Assembly (NCBI GenBank): GCA_038248505.1
Contig: JBBRXJ010000051.1
Span: 1-26,750, forward strand
Source of the DNA: JBBRXJ01 sp038248505
Lineage (GTDB): Bacteria > Bacteroidota > Bacteroidia > Bacteroidales > JBBRXJ01
Reading direction: 5' to 3'
DNA length: 26,750 nt
This document shows positions 16,961-26,134 of the stretch, one piece after another. The notes under the pieces were generated by a model that was not told where the DNA came from, did no database searches, and saw only the letters and a list, made by a program, of their open reading frames with translations. Position numbers and translations under genes: made by a program. Position 1 is the stretch's first letter. Each line of letters opens with the position of its first letter.

Positions 16961-19900
16961 ATGCGCAAATCGATTATTATAGTTTTATCTCTTTTTTATT
17001 TTTCATCCATATTTCTATTTGGTCAAAATAACAAAGTGGATCGATATGTATTCTCCAGCTATAGTATTGAAAGAGGATTATCCCAAAACTCTGTAATATC
17101 CGCTTTGCAAGATGTTCAAGGATATATGTGGTTTGGTACTTGGGACGGATTAAATCGATTTGATGGGTATTCGTTTAAAGTATACAGAAATAATCCTACT
17201 GATAGTAATAGCATAAGTAATAATTCAGTGGTTGCTTTATTTCAAGATTCATACGGAGACATGTGGATGGCAACTGATGGAGGCCTAAATCGTTTTGATC
17301 GAAAAAAAGAAGTTTTTATCCACTACACACATGATGAAATGGATTCAACCTCTATTAGTAGTGATAATGTTCGGAGTATTACAGAAGATAAAAAGGGCAA
17401 TTTGTGGATTGGAACCCGCGGTGGTGGCCTTTGTATGATGGATCGTTATAGCGGAAAGTTTAAGCGTATTGGTAAAAATGAAGTCAGTGCTGATATTTGG
17501 ACTGTTTATATTGATAGAAGCAATACTTTATGGATTGGCTCATTCACCCAAGGTCTCTACAGATATGATTTCTATACCAAAAAGTTTTCCCGTTTTGTAA
17601 ATAATCCACAACGTCCCGATCTTATTCATGATTCAGTTGAGCGTGGCACTGTAAGCGATAATGTTATTCGATCCATTTTAGAAGACCAACAAGGAAATCT
17701 TTGGATTGGTACCTTTCATAGAGGATTAAATAATTTTGACCGTAGCCGAAATGTTTTTGTTCATTACATGAATAATCCGAATGATCCTAAGTCTTTATCA
17801 AACAATCGTGTTGAATCCGTATTAGAAGATAAAAAAGGAAATATTTGGGTGGCTACTTTTGGTGGCGGATTAAATTTAATGAATAAAGAAACCGAAACTT
17901 TTTCAGCATTTAAACATGATAATGCCGACCAAACAAGTATTGGTAGCGATAAGATTTGGGGCTTATGTCAAGATCGTTCTGGGGTTATTTGGACTGGTAG
18001 CAGTGGAAAGGGAGTGAGTAAGTTTAATCCATACAAAAAGCAATTTGATAATTATCTTCCTAGTAGTGATGATTTATTCTATTTAAAATCTGTTTCCTTT
18101 GTTTACGCTAATGATTTTAATAATATTTGGTTAGGAACACTAGGAGGGCTTGCAAAATTTAATATAGAGACTGGTAAAATATCTAGAGTTAGAGCCGATA
18201 TTGATAAGCTGGGTTACCTCTCTTCAGCGAGAATTAATACCATAAGTTCAGGATTGTCGGGTAAACTTTGGTTAGGATATGAAGGTTTTGGGGTTGCTAG
18301 TGTTGATCTTCAAACATTATACAATATTGAAACGCCAGGTTATAAAGCCTCAGCAGAGGCCGTTAAAACCTATACTATTGGGGATAGTTATATCAAAACT
18401 ATATCTGAGGATAGTGCTGGATTTCTTCTTGTAGGCAGTAATGATGGTGGTTTAGCCATGTGCGATATTTCTTCTATTGAAGATGGAGGCTATCAGAATT
18501 TTAAAAATATAGTGGGCGATGCATCTACTATAAGCGATAATGCAGTTTTTTCAATTTTTAAAGATAAAGCAAAGATATATTGGATTGGTACTCGGAATGG
18601 GGGGCTTTGTCGTTTTGATCCAAAGTCTGGGCGGTTTACTTCATATAAACATAATCCTAATGATTCTCTCAGTATCAGCAATAATACTGTAAATGTTATG
18701 TATCAGTCAAATGATGCTACACTTTGGATCGGTACTACAGGTGGACTAAATAAAATGATAAAAAAAACAGGAAAGTTTATACATTACACTATTGAAGAGG
18801 GCTTACCTAGTAATATTATTTTATCTATTCAGGAAGATAATTATGGAAACTTATGGCTAGGCACTGATTATGGATTGGCTAAGTTCGACATAAAAACAGG
18901 GAAAGTAAAAAAATATTCCTCTGAAGATGGTTTAATGGGAAATGGGTTTTCTGGAGATGCATCATTAAAACTTCCTGATGGTCGTCTTGTTTATTCATGC
19001 GGACAAGGACTTGTGATATTTAATCCGGATAGCATAAAAGATAATAATCACATTCCCGAAGTCGTTTTAACAAAAATGCAACTCTTTAATAAAGAGGTAC
19101 AAATTGGAGAGTGGAAAGGTCACAATATTCTTAAAGCATCCTTGTCTCAAACAGATCATATTGAGTTAAAATATCATGAAAATGTTCTCAGCTTTGAGTT
19201 TTCGGCACTTGATTATGTTTTACCTGAACGTAATAAATATGCATACAAACTCGAGGGTTTCGAAGATGATTGGAATTATACTACCTCCGATAGAAGATAT
19301 GCTACTTATACAAATTTAAACCCGGGCGAATATATCTTGTATGTTAAAGCCTCCAATAATGATGGTGTATGGAATAATAAGGGTGTAAAACTGATTATTG
19401 TAATTCGTCCTCCTTTCTGGAAAACATGGTGGTTTATTATTCTTTCAACTTTTGTGTTAGCATGGCTTATATATGCTTATATTCAGTATAGAAACAAAAT
19501 TGTAAAACTTGAAAAGGAGCGTTTAAATAATAAAATTAAAGAAGCCATTCATGAAGTGGAAACGCAAAAAGCAGCTTTAATGCTGAAGAATCAAGAGATG
19601 CTTCAACAGCAGGAAAATGAAAAACTGCAAAACTGGTTTAATGAAGGCTTATCAATAATGAATGATGCCTCATTAAAAAATAAAGAGAATCTTCAATTAT
19701 TGCTCAATGCAATGCTTAAGAATTTGATTCAATACTTAAACGTTTCTCAAGGTTGTGTTATGTTGCATAAAAGAAATAACGATACCCAAGAGGAATATTT
19801 TGAAATTGATTCTTGGTTTGCTTATGATCGTGAACGATTAATGAAAAAGACTTTTACCTTAACCGAGGGTTTGGTGGGTGCTTGTTATTTAGAACGACAA

Positions 19901-20389
19901 TATATATATATTACTGAAATTCCAGATGGTTATTTGCGCTTGTCGAGCGGTATGGGAGAAGATAAACCTAAAGCTTTGCTTTTAGTGCCTATTATGATGG
20001 ACACGGATGTTTTAGGTATAATTGAAATAGGATCATTTCAATTAATTGAACAGTATAAAATTGATTTTGTTCGCAGAGTAAGTGAGAATTTAGCATCGTC
20101 AATATATGTTTTGCAAACTACCAATCGAATTTCCGAAATGTATCAGCGGTCACAAGAGCAATCAGCACGATTGGTTTCGCAAGAAGAAGAATTACGACAG
20201 AACCTCGAAGAGATGCATGCTACGCATGAAGAGATGCAGCGAAAGGAATCGGATATGTTAACTGATATTCTTCAATTGAGAGAGAAAATTGTTCTCGTTG
20301 AAAAAGATAATGTAAATCTTCGCAGACGATTAAATCTTAGTCAGTTTAGTTTTTCTAAAAATGAAGAGGAAATAGATGATGCTGAATAG
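16961..20389 (+). CDS. Propeller sensor with GAF domain but no kinase domain
   Basis: This is a membrane-spanning sensor of 1142 residues. Signal peptide MRKSIIIVLSLFYFSSIFLF is followed by about a dozen Reg_prop blades (for example MWFGTWDGLNRFDGYSF, LWIGTRGGGLCMMDRYSG), most spaced ~45-60 residues with the NDPxSISNN type of linker, unlike the shorter blades of the first sensor. A Y_Y_Y domain ends at VIRPPFWKTWW (near 815-825), then a membrane segment and a coiled coil. A GAF-like domain follows (about 890-1060). The C-terminus is a Q/E-rich coiled coil (SQEEELRQNLEEMHATHEEM) with no HisKA, HATPase, receiver, HTH or cyclase domain. In related proteins this coiled coil usually leads into a PAS or kinase module; here it stops at ~80 residues. 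The stop codon is clean and the next frame starts 98 bases on. Confidence 0.85.
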   Translation: MRKSIIIVLSLFYFSSIFLFGQNNKVDRYVFSSYSIERGLSQNSVISALQDVQGYMWFGTWDGLNRFDGYSFKVYRNNPTDSNSISNNSVVALFQDSYGDMWMATDGGLNRFDRKKEVFIHYTHDEMDSTSISSDNVRSITEDKKGNLWIGTRGGGLCMMDRYSGKFKRIGKNEVSADIWTVYIDRSNTLWIGSFTQGLYRYDFYTKKFSRFVNNPQRPDLIHDSVERGTVSDNVIRSILEDQQGNLWIGTFHRGLNNFDRSRNVFVHYMNNPNDPKSLSNNRVESVLEDKKGNIWVATFGGGLNLMNKETETFSAFKHDNADQTSIGSDKIWGLCQDRSGVIWTGSSGKGVSKFNPYKKQFDNYLPSSDDLFYLKSVSFVYANDFNNIWLGTLGGLAKFNIETGKISRVRADIDKLGYLSSARINTISSGLSGKLWLGYEGFGVASVDLQTLYNIETPGYKASAEAVKTYTIGDSYIKTISEDSAGFLLVGSNDGGLAMCDISSIEDGGYQNFKNIVGDASTISDNAVFSIFKDKAKIYWIGTRNGGLCRFDPKSGRFTSYKHNPNDSLSISNNTVNVMYQSNDATLWIGTTGGLNKMIKKTGKFIHYTIEEGLPSNIILSIQEDNYGNLWLGTDYGLAKFDIKTGKVKKYSSEDGLMGNGFSGDASLKLPDGRLVYSCGQGLVIFNPDSIKDNNHIPEVVLTKMQLFNKEVQIGEWKGHNILKASLSQTDHIELKYHENVLSFEFSALDYVLPERNKYAYKLEGFEDDWNYTTSDRRYATYTNLNPGEYILYVKASNNDGVWNNKGVKLIIVIRPPFWKTWWFIILSTFVLAWLIYAYIQYRNKIVKLEKERLNNKIKEAIHEVETQKAALMLKNQEMLQQQENEKLQNWFNEGLSIMNDASLKNKENLQLLLNAMLKNLIQYLNVSQGCVMLHKRNNDTQEEYFEIDSWFAYDRERLMKKTFTLTEGLVGACYLERQYIYITEIPDGYLRLSSGMGEDKPKALLLVPIMMDTDVLGIIEIGSFQLIEQYKIDFVRRVSENLASSIYVLQTTNRISEMYQRSQEQSARLVSQEEELRQNLEEMHATHEEMQRKESDMLTDILQLREKIVLVEKDNVNLRRRLNLSQFSFSKNEEEIDDAE

Positions 20390-20487
20390 TATTTTGCGCC
20401 CTATTTACTGTACTAGATTTCTCTTTTTAAACTCCCATTTTATTTTTAGCTTAAATAGCTTTTAACCATCATAATAAATATTTTTTA

Positions 20488-22587
20488 ATGAAAAACTCTT
20501 TTCTGAAAACTCTTTTTGTTACTGTTTTGTTTATATCAATTCAGCAACATATAAACTCACAACCAAAGTCAATAGGGATTGGTAAAAACAGTATGTATTA
20601 TGGTGCATCGTATTATCCTGAGGCATGGGATGCGAGTTTAATATCTGCAGACATTCGCCGTATGAAAGAGTTACATATGAATGTTATGCGAATGGCAGAG
20701 TTTTCATGGAGTTTAATGGAACCAGCTGATGGATATTTTAATTTTGATTGGTTAAAAATAATTCTTGATTCATTGCATGCCAATAATATTGATGTTATAC
20801 TTGGTACTCCAACAGCAACGCCACCAGCTTGGCTAGGCACTAAATATCCAGAGATTTATAGAACGGAAGAAAATGGGCTACAATTAATGCATGGTGCGCG
20901 CCGCAATTGTTCCTATACAAATGCTGTGTATAAAAAATATAGTGAGCGTATTGTCCTTAAAATGTCTGAAAAGCTTGGAAAACACCCTGCTTTGATTGCT
21001 TGGCAAACCGATAATGAATTTAATCACGAAGCCGATTTTAGCCATGAAACTACTATGATTTGGCATCAATGGCTAAAAAACCGATATGGAAGCATATCAA
21101 ATTTAAATGCACTTTGGTGTACGCAACTTTGGAGTCAAACATACGATAGCTTTGCTCAAGTTCCAATGCCTGTTAAAGCTATTTGGAGTCATCCTTCTTT
21201 ACTTTTTAATTGGAATAGATTCATCAATGATATGATTGTTGAATTTCAAGATATTCAAATTCGAGCCATACGAAAATATTCAATCCTTCCGATAACGCAT
21301 GATGGTATGCCTGGACAGGCTGTTGACTATGAGAAGCTATTTGCAAATCTCGATTATATGGCTGTAAATAATTATCACAGTTTTGAGGCCTATGATCTTA
21401 TTCAAAGTAATTATGACCGTATGCGAGGCTATAATAAAGGTGCATTTTGGCTTTTTGAAACGGCTCCTAATTATTCAGGGGGCGGGGCACAAGGAAATAC
21501 TTGGTTTTTACATCAACCTGATGGAAGTTTACGTGCTGCCTTGTGGATGAATTATGCTTTAGGTGCGCAGGGTGCTATGTTTTGGCTTTGGCGACAACAT
21601 TGGGCTGGACAAGAAATGGTTCATGGTTCGGTATTATCTGCATGGGGTAAACCAGCTGCAAATTATGACGATATTAAATCTATTGGAATAGAATTATCTA
21701 AATTTAGTGATAAACTTGTTTCAGCTCCTGTAGTGCCTGCAAAAATTGCAATCGTTTGGTCGCATGAAAATCTAATTGGGCTTAGAATGGAAGAATATGC
21801 AAACGGCCTGAGTTACTATAAAGACTGGACTTATCGTTTTTACCGACCTATCGCTGATGCATATTTGCATCGTGATGTCATTAATCAGAGTGCTGATATT
21901 AGTTCATACAAAGTTATTTTTGTCCCATTATTGCCTTACTTAAGTGAAGCGTTTAGTTCTAAACTAAAAAAATGGGTTGCTGAGGGCGGTACTTTAATTT
22001 TAGGTCCAATGACAGCATATCGTTCAACAGAGTGGACGGCTTTTACAGATCAAGCCTTGGGTTATACGGGTAATTGGATGGGTGTTGAAGTCGATAGTCG
22101 AATTCCTATAGGTACAAATTCTCGACCATCTGAAATTCCATTGCAGATGAACTTTACTGATAAGACGATTGCAGATGCTGCAATTGCTGGTTTGTGGAGT
22201 GAATCATTATCATCTCAAAAGGGGAAAATTATTGCACTATATAATAATGGCATGCATAAAAATAAAGCAGCAATTATTGAAAATACAATAGGTACGGGTA
22301 GGGTAGTGGTTTTGGGTACAGACCCCGGAAAAATTGCAATTGCCAATTTAATAAAGCAATATGCTGCGCATTATAATATCTTTCCTTTAATAGATGCTGA
22401 ACCTGGATTAGTTGTGGCTCCTAGAGGAACAAATAGGGATGACTTGAGTCTTGTTTTGGTTAATATTAGTAATAAATTAATTAAGGTAAATAAAACCGCA
22501 TATACAAAAGACATATTGAATTCCGACAAGCAAACATCAGCAACCTTTATTATGGCACCTTATCAGGTGATGTGGTTGAAGAAATAA
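20488..22587 (+). CDS. Secreted GH42 beta-galactosidase
   Basis: This is a retaining beta-galactosidase of family GH42, 699 residues, with signal peptide ending about HINSQ, so probably periplasmic. The barrel begins YYGASYYPEAWD. GTPTATPPAWLGTKYPEIY is a hallmark block, and the acid/base glutamate is in IAWQTDNEF (E177). The nucleophile is in FWLFETAPNYSGG (E324). MNYALGAQGAMFWLWRQHWAGQE follows. The central trimerisation domain (~400-620, IAIVWSHEN onward) and a short C-terminal beta domain complete the family layout. It is the last gene of the plus-strand block, ending only 27 bases from the convergent mntP stop, and probably trims galactosyl side chains or galactooligosaccharides. Which linkage it prefers cannot be told. 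Confidence 0.9.
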   Translation: MKNSFLKTLFVTVLFISIQQHINSQPKSIGIGKNSMYYGASYYPEAWDASLISADIRRMKELHMNVMRMAEFSWSLMEPADGYFNFDWLKIILDSLHANNIDVILGTPTATPPAWLGTKYPEIYRTEENGLQLMHGARRNCSYTNAVYKKYSERIVLKMSEKLGKHPALIAWQTDNEFNHEADFSHETTMIWHQWLKNRYGSISNLNALWCTQLWSQTYDSFAQVPMPVKAIWSHPSLLFNWNRFINDMIVEFQDIQIRAIRKYSILPITHDGMPGQAVDYEKLFANLDYMAVNNYHSFEAYDLIQSNYDRMRGYNKGAFWLFETAPNYSGGGAQGNTWFLHQPDGSLRAALWMNYALGAQGAMFWLWRQHWAGQEMVHGSVLSAWGKPAANYDDIKSIGIELSKFSDKLVSAPVVPAKIAIVWSHENLIGLRMEEYANGLSYYKDWTYRFYRPIADAYLHRDVINQSADISSYKVIFVPLLPYLSEAFSSKLKKWVAEGGTLILGPMTAYRSTEWTAFTDQALGYTGNWMGVEVDSRIPIGTNSRPSEIPLQMNFTDKTIADAAIAGLWSESLSSQKGKIIALYNNGMHKNKAAIIENTIGTGRVVVLGTDPGKIAIANLIKQYAAHYNIFPLIDAEPGLVVAPRGTNRDDLSLVLVNISNKLIKVNKTAYTKDILNSDKQTSATFIMAPYQVMWLKK

Positions 22588-22614
22588 TAAATGAGATGAA
22601 TAGTGGTGATATTC

Positions 22615-23175
22615 TCAGGCAGCAAGATGTGAAAACAAAATCTTTAAGCCTATACCAAATAAAATAATACCGCCAATTATCTCCATACGTTTGCCAAGAC
22701 GGCCTCCTACCTTTTTTCCGAAGAGCATTCCAACCATGGCTGTTAAAAAGGTAATGGCACCAATAATAAAAAGAGACTGAAATATATTAATATCAATTAG
22801 AGCAAAACTCACCCCAACAACTAATGCGTCTATGCTGGTAGCAATTGCCATTCCTATAACTACGAGTGGTTTTAGCGGATTGAAACTAGAATTATCTTCT
22901 TCCTCTTTAAAACTTTCGTATATCATTTTAAATCCCAATACTGAAAGTAAGATAAAAGCGATCCAATGATCGTAATCTTTAATGTATTGATCAACCTGCA
23001 TGCCGAGAAACCAACCTATTAAGGGCATAAGTGCTTGAAAAAAGGCAAGCGTTAAGGCAATTCTAACAGCCTGCCAAAAACGAATATGACTAACGGTAAG
23101 TCCTGTTGTTACAGACACTGCAAAGGTGTCAAAGGATAATCCTATAGCAATAATTAGTAAGCTGACAATTCCCAT
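22615..23175 (-). CDS. mntP: Manganese efflux pump MntP
   Basis: This inner-membrane manganese exporter of the MntP/YebN family has 186 residues, a normal length, and six predicted membrane segments. Conserved membrane acidic residues appear in AIGLSFDTFAVS (D16) and ATSIDALVVG, and the two halves look like a duplicated unit. The loop KEEEDNSSFNP separates them. I see no yybP-ykoY manganese riboswitch in the 95 bases upstream; instead a terminator-like hairpin sits 20 bases before the start codon, downstream of typA on the same strand. It is unrelated to the glycan genes. Confidence 0.92.
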   Translation of the reverse strand: MGIVSLLIIAIGLSFDTFAVSVTTGLTVSHIRFWQAVRIALTLAFFQALMPLIGWFLGMQVDQYIKDYDHWIAFILLSVLGFKMIYESFKEEEDNSSFNPLKPLVVIGMAIATSIDALVVGVSFALIDINIFQSLFIIGAITFLTAMVGMLFGKKVGGRLGKRMEIIGGIILFGIGLKILFSHLAA

Positions 23176-23195
23176 GTGATAGATATTAAAACAAT

Positions 23196-23227
23196 AAAAT
23201 CACCTCAATTTTATTCGAGATGATTTT
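23196..23227 (-). terminator. Terminator or attenuator between typA and mntP
   Basis: Read on the minus strand, AAAATCATCTC and GAGGTGATTTT form an 11-bp stem with one U-G pair (plus-strand arms 23196-23206 and 23217-23227), followed by a T-rich stretch. The wobble only pairs on the minus strand, which fixes the orientation. A weaker hairpin, GCTG/CAGC, sits upstream at 23250-23266. Confidence 0.65.
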
Positions 23228-23270
23228 TATTTTTACATTAATATTAAGCGCTGTCTTGTGAGCAGCCTGC

Positions 23271-25064
23271 TTATTTATTTTTTTTACGTTCATGTTCTTT
23301 AAGAAAGATCTTACGCATACGAATGCATTTTGGTGTTATCTCAACATATTCATCTTCACGTATATATTCTAATGCTTCTTCCAAACTAAAGCGAATAGCT
23401 GGCGTAACGTATGATTTATCGTCGGTTCCTGATGCACGCATGTTGGTGAGTTTTTTTGTTTTGGTAACATTCACCACAATATCATCTTGTCGGTTGTTTT
23501 CCCCAATAACCATTCCCTCATAAATCTCTTGTCCTGGATCAATAAAGAACTTCCCACGGTCTTGAAGGGCGTCAATAGAATAAGCAGTTGACATTCCCGA
23601 TTCCATTGCGATTAGAGCTCCAGCATCATGTTTTTCAATATGACCTTTCCATGGCTGATATTCTTTGAAGCGATGTGTCATGATTGCTTCACCATTGGTA
23701 GAAGTTAAAAGAATGGTACGCATTCCAATTAAACCACGCGAAGGGATATTAAATTCAATATGGGTACGATCCATCTTACGCTCCATACTCAACATCTCGC
23801 CTTTACGTTGTGATGCTAATTCAATGGCTTTACCTGCAAATTCATCAGGCATATCAATACTCAATATTTCAATAGGCTCACACTTAACACCATCAATAGT
23901 TTTAACAATTACTTTTGGTTGTCCTACTTGTAGTTCATAACCTTCACGGCGCATTGTTTCAATGAAGATAGATAAATGTAGTACTCCGCGGCCATACACT
24001 AACCATGTATCTGTTGATTTTGTTTCTTCAACGCGCATTGCTAAATTTTTCTCTAGCTCTCTGTCCAAGCGTTCTTGCAAGTGGCGTGATGTAACAAATT
24101 TACCATCACGGCCAAAAAATGGACTATTATTGATTGTGAAAAACATACTCATGGTAGGTTCATCAATAGCGATACATGGTAGAGGATCGGGATTTTCATA
24201 ATCAGCAACGGTGTCGCCAATATCAAATCCTTCTAATCCTACAATTGCACAGATATCACCCGAGCTAACACTTTCGGCACGTTTACGGCCAAGACCATCA
24301 AAGGTATATAGTTCTTTAATGCGAGCTCTTTGTATGCTTTTATCTCTCTTAACAACTGATACTTGCATTCCTTCCTTAATCTCACCACGGTGTACACGAC
24401 CAATTGCAATACGTCCAACATAAGATGAGTAATCAAGTGATGTAATTAATAATTGTGGTGTACCATTATGAACACTTGGTTGAGGGATATGCTCAATAAT
24501 GGTGTCAAGTAAGGAGGTAACATCTGTTCTACGTTCTTTCCAGTCAGTTGACATCCATCCTTCTTTTGCTGATCCGTAAACAGTAGGGAAATTTAACTGA
24601 TCATCGCTGGCATGTAGGTTAAACATTAAATCAAATACATCTTCCTGTACATTTTCAGGACGACAGTTTGGTTTGTCAACTTTATTAATAACCAAAATAG
24701 GTTTAAGACCTAGTTGAATTGCTTTTTGAAGAACAAAACGTGTTTGAGGCATAGGACCCTCAAAAGCATCAACCAACAATATAGCACCATCGGCCATATT
24801 TAATACCCGTTCTACCTCTCCGCCAAAATCAGCATGGCCAGGAGTGTCAATGATATTAATTTTGGTTCCTTTATAGGTAACCGACACGTTTTTGGCAAGA
24901 ATGGTAATACCACGCTCACGTTCTAATTCGTTACTGTCAAGTATTAAATCGCCTGGTGTCTCATGTTCTTTGAACAGATTGCACTGTTGCATGATCTTAT
25001 CTACCAAGGTTGTTTTGCCATGATCCACATGGGCAATAATTGCAATGTTTCTTATCGACCTCAT
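23271..25064 (-). CDS. typA: Ribosome-associated GTPase TypA/BipA
   Basis: This is a translational GTPase of the elongation-factor family that binds the ribosome and helps growth under stress and 50S assembly. I start at the ATG at 25064 (MRSIRNIAIIAHVDHGKTTL) because GGAG lies eight bases upstream; the longer frame to 25112 begins with TTG and lacks family similarity. The product is 597 residues. GTPase motifs are AHVDHGKTT (G1), the RERGITI switch (G2), DTPGHADF (G3), NKVDKPNCR (G4) and GSAKEG (G5). The C-terminal TypA-specific segment includes SRGLIGMRTILLTSTNGEAI. A TAATTTTG -7 box lies at 25110-25117 on the minus strand. Confidence 0.95.
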   Translation of the reverse strand: MRSIRNIAIIAHVDHGKTTLVDKIMQQCNLFKEHETPGDLILDSNELERERGITILAKNVSVTYKGTKINIIDTPGHADFGGEVERVLNMADGAILLVDAFEGPMPQTRFVLQKAIQLGLKPILVINKVDKPNCRPENVQEDVFDLMFNLHASDDQLNFPTVYGSAKEGWMSTDWKERRTDVTSLLDTIIEHIPQPSVHNGTPQLLITSLDYSSYVGRIAIGRVHRGEIKEGMQVSVVKRDKSIQRARIKELYTFDGLGRKRAESVSSGDICAIVGLEGFDIGDTVADYENPDPLPCIAIDEPTMSMFFTINNSPFFGRDGKFVTSRHLQERLDRELEKNLAMRVEETKSTDTWLVYGRGVLHLSIFIETMRREGYELQVGQPKVIVKTIDGVKCEPIEILSIDMPDEFAGKAIELASQRKGEMLSMERKMDRTHIEFNIPSRGLIGMRTILLTSTNGEAIMTHRFKEYQPWKGHIEKHDAGALIAMESGMSTAYSIDALQDRGKFFIDPGQEIYEGMVIGENNRQDDIVVNVTKTKKLTNMRASGTDDKSYVTPAIRFSLEEALEYIREDEYVEITPKCIRMRKIFLKEHERKKNK

Positions 25065-25109
25065 TTCGTTCTCCTTCAATATGCTAATCCCGTTTTTGTT
25101 TGGGAGGTG

Positions 25110-25117
25110 CAAAATTA
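25110..25117 (-). promoter_or_regulatory. -7 box TAATTTTG for typA
   Basis: Read on the minus strand the octamer matches TAnnTTTG and lies 45 bases before the typA start codon, giving a leader of about 40 bases that contains the GGAG ribosome-binding site (plus-strand CTCC 25071-25074). Confidence 0.45.
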
Positions 25118-25151
25118 GTCAAATTTTAATAGTAACCTTGTTAAAAAGCAA

Positions 25152-25177
25152 AAAACGCAGGAATGGTCCTGCGTTTT
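25152..25177 (-). terminator. Terminator after the DUF1080 gene
   Basis: AAAACGCAGGA (25152-25162) and TCCTGCGTTTT (25167-25177) form a perfect 11-bp stem around an ATGG loop. On the minus strand it lies 24 bases after the DUF1080 stop and runs into a TTTTTTGC-TTTTT tail, so it insulates typA from that gene. Confidence 0.85.
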
Positions 25178-25201
25178 GCTTTGGCATTGAGTTTTTTAAT
25201 G

Positions 25202-25981
25202 CTATTTTACAAGAATCTTAATGTTTCGGAACCATACGTTGTTACCATGATCCTGAAGTCCAATGTGACCTTCTTCTGCCGTATTTACAAAATCAGTAAA
25301 GTCTTTGAACTTGCTATCAGCACACATCTTTTTCCAATCTTCTGTCCATAAATGATATTCAAGTACCTGAACCCCATTTTGTTTGTGAAATACACTTCCT
25401 TGGTAAATTTCAATTTCAATTTGGTTCCATTGACCTGCAGGATTTGCATTCTGTGGGTTTGCAGCAATTAAATCATACAATGAGCCAGCCTGTCTATTGC
25501 CATTTATCCCTTTTGTTGCATCTGGGTGATTTAGATTATCTAATATTTGCATTTCAGGAGCTGATTTCCAAATAGATTGATCTTTTTTCTCTTGGGCTAG
25601 ATAGAAGATACCGCTGTTTCCACCTGTATCAATCTTCCATTCAAGTTTAAGAATGAAGTTTTTGTATTTGTTCTTGGTAATTATATCACCGCCTTTGCCA
25701 GCTTCACCTTTGCCGCTAGCTTTGCAATGAATTGTTCCGTCAACTACTTCCCAGCCTGCTGTTGGAAAGGTATCTCTGTTGTATGCTCTAAATTGATCGG
25801 TGCTTTTACCATCAAAAAGTAAGACCCAACCAGCTGCTTGTTCTTCAGCAGTTAATGTATTCATTGCTGAATCTGCTACTACAGAGGTACTGTCAGCATT
25901 ATCTTTTTTACAACATTTGCCCCCACCATTGCATGATGCAACAAGAATTGGTACCGCAAACAGAAAGAATAGTTTTTTCAT
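25202..25981 (-). CDS. DUF1080 (3-keto-disaccharide hydrolase family) lipoprotein
   Basis: This 259-residue exported lipoprotein carries one DUF1080 / 3-keto-disaccharide hydrolase domain, a concanavalin-like beta sandwich; characterised relatives cleave 3-keto-glycosides. The signal peptide MKKLFFLFAVPILVASC ends in a VASC lipobox. Family landmarks are WVLLFDGKSTDQFRAY, WEVVDGTIHCKASGKGE, LKLEWKIDTGGNSGIFYLA, PEMQILDN and the C-terminal IGLQDHGNNVWFRNIKI. A cysteine-rich patch (SCNGGGKCCKKD) follows the lipobox. Upstream lies an AT-rich stretch with GCAAATTTGC but no clear -7 box. The gene has its own terminator and is separated from the glycan cluster by mntP and typA, so a link to it is not shown. 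Confidence 0.88.
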   Translation of the reverse strand: MKKLFFLFAVPILVASCNGGGKCCKKDNADSTSVVADSAMNTLTAEEQAAGWVLLFDGKSTDQFRAYNRDTFPTAGWEVVDGTIHCKASGKGEAGKGGDIITKNKYKNFILKLEWKIDTGGNSGIFYLAQEKKDQSIWKSAPEMQILDNLNHPDATKGINGNRQAGSLYDLIAANPQNANPAGQWNQIEIEIYQGSVFHKQNGVQVLEYHLWTEDWKKMCADSKFKDFTDFVNTAEEGHIGLQDHGNNVWFRNIKILVK

Positions 25982-26122
25982 TGTTTTCGTTTTTTTTTAT
26001 TTATTAATTAAGATAGGCAAATTTGCTAAATATTTAGAAACTACCCAAATTGTTTTTTAATTTATTGCTTGTGAATTGTATATTTTCAGCCAATACACAA
26101 CAAATGAATAGTAATGATATTG

Positions 26123-26134
26123 AATTTCGTTATC
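26123..26134. repeat. Left flanking direct repeat (possible target duplication)
   Basis: AATTTCGTTATC matches AAATTCGTTATT at 26341-26352 in 10 of 12 positions, in direct orientation, and each copy abuts the outer end of the inverted repeat. This is the arrangement expected of an aged target-site duplication. Confidence 0.5.

Noticed and set aside
23176..23270. Manganese (yybP-ykoY) riboswitch upstream of mntP
   Set aside because: The conserved internal-loop sequences of that riboswitch are not present; only terminator-like hairpins are seen.
23323..24423. Several open frames antisense to typA
   Set aside because: typA is unmistakable on the other strand; these frames have no motifs and follow from its codon pattern.
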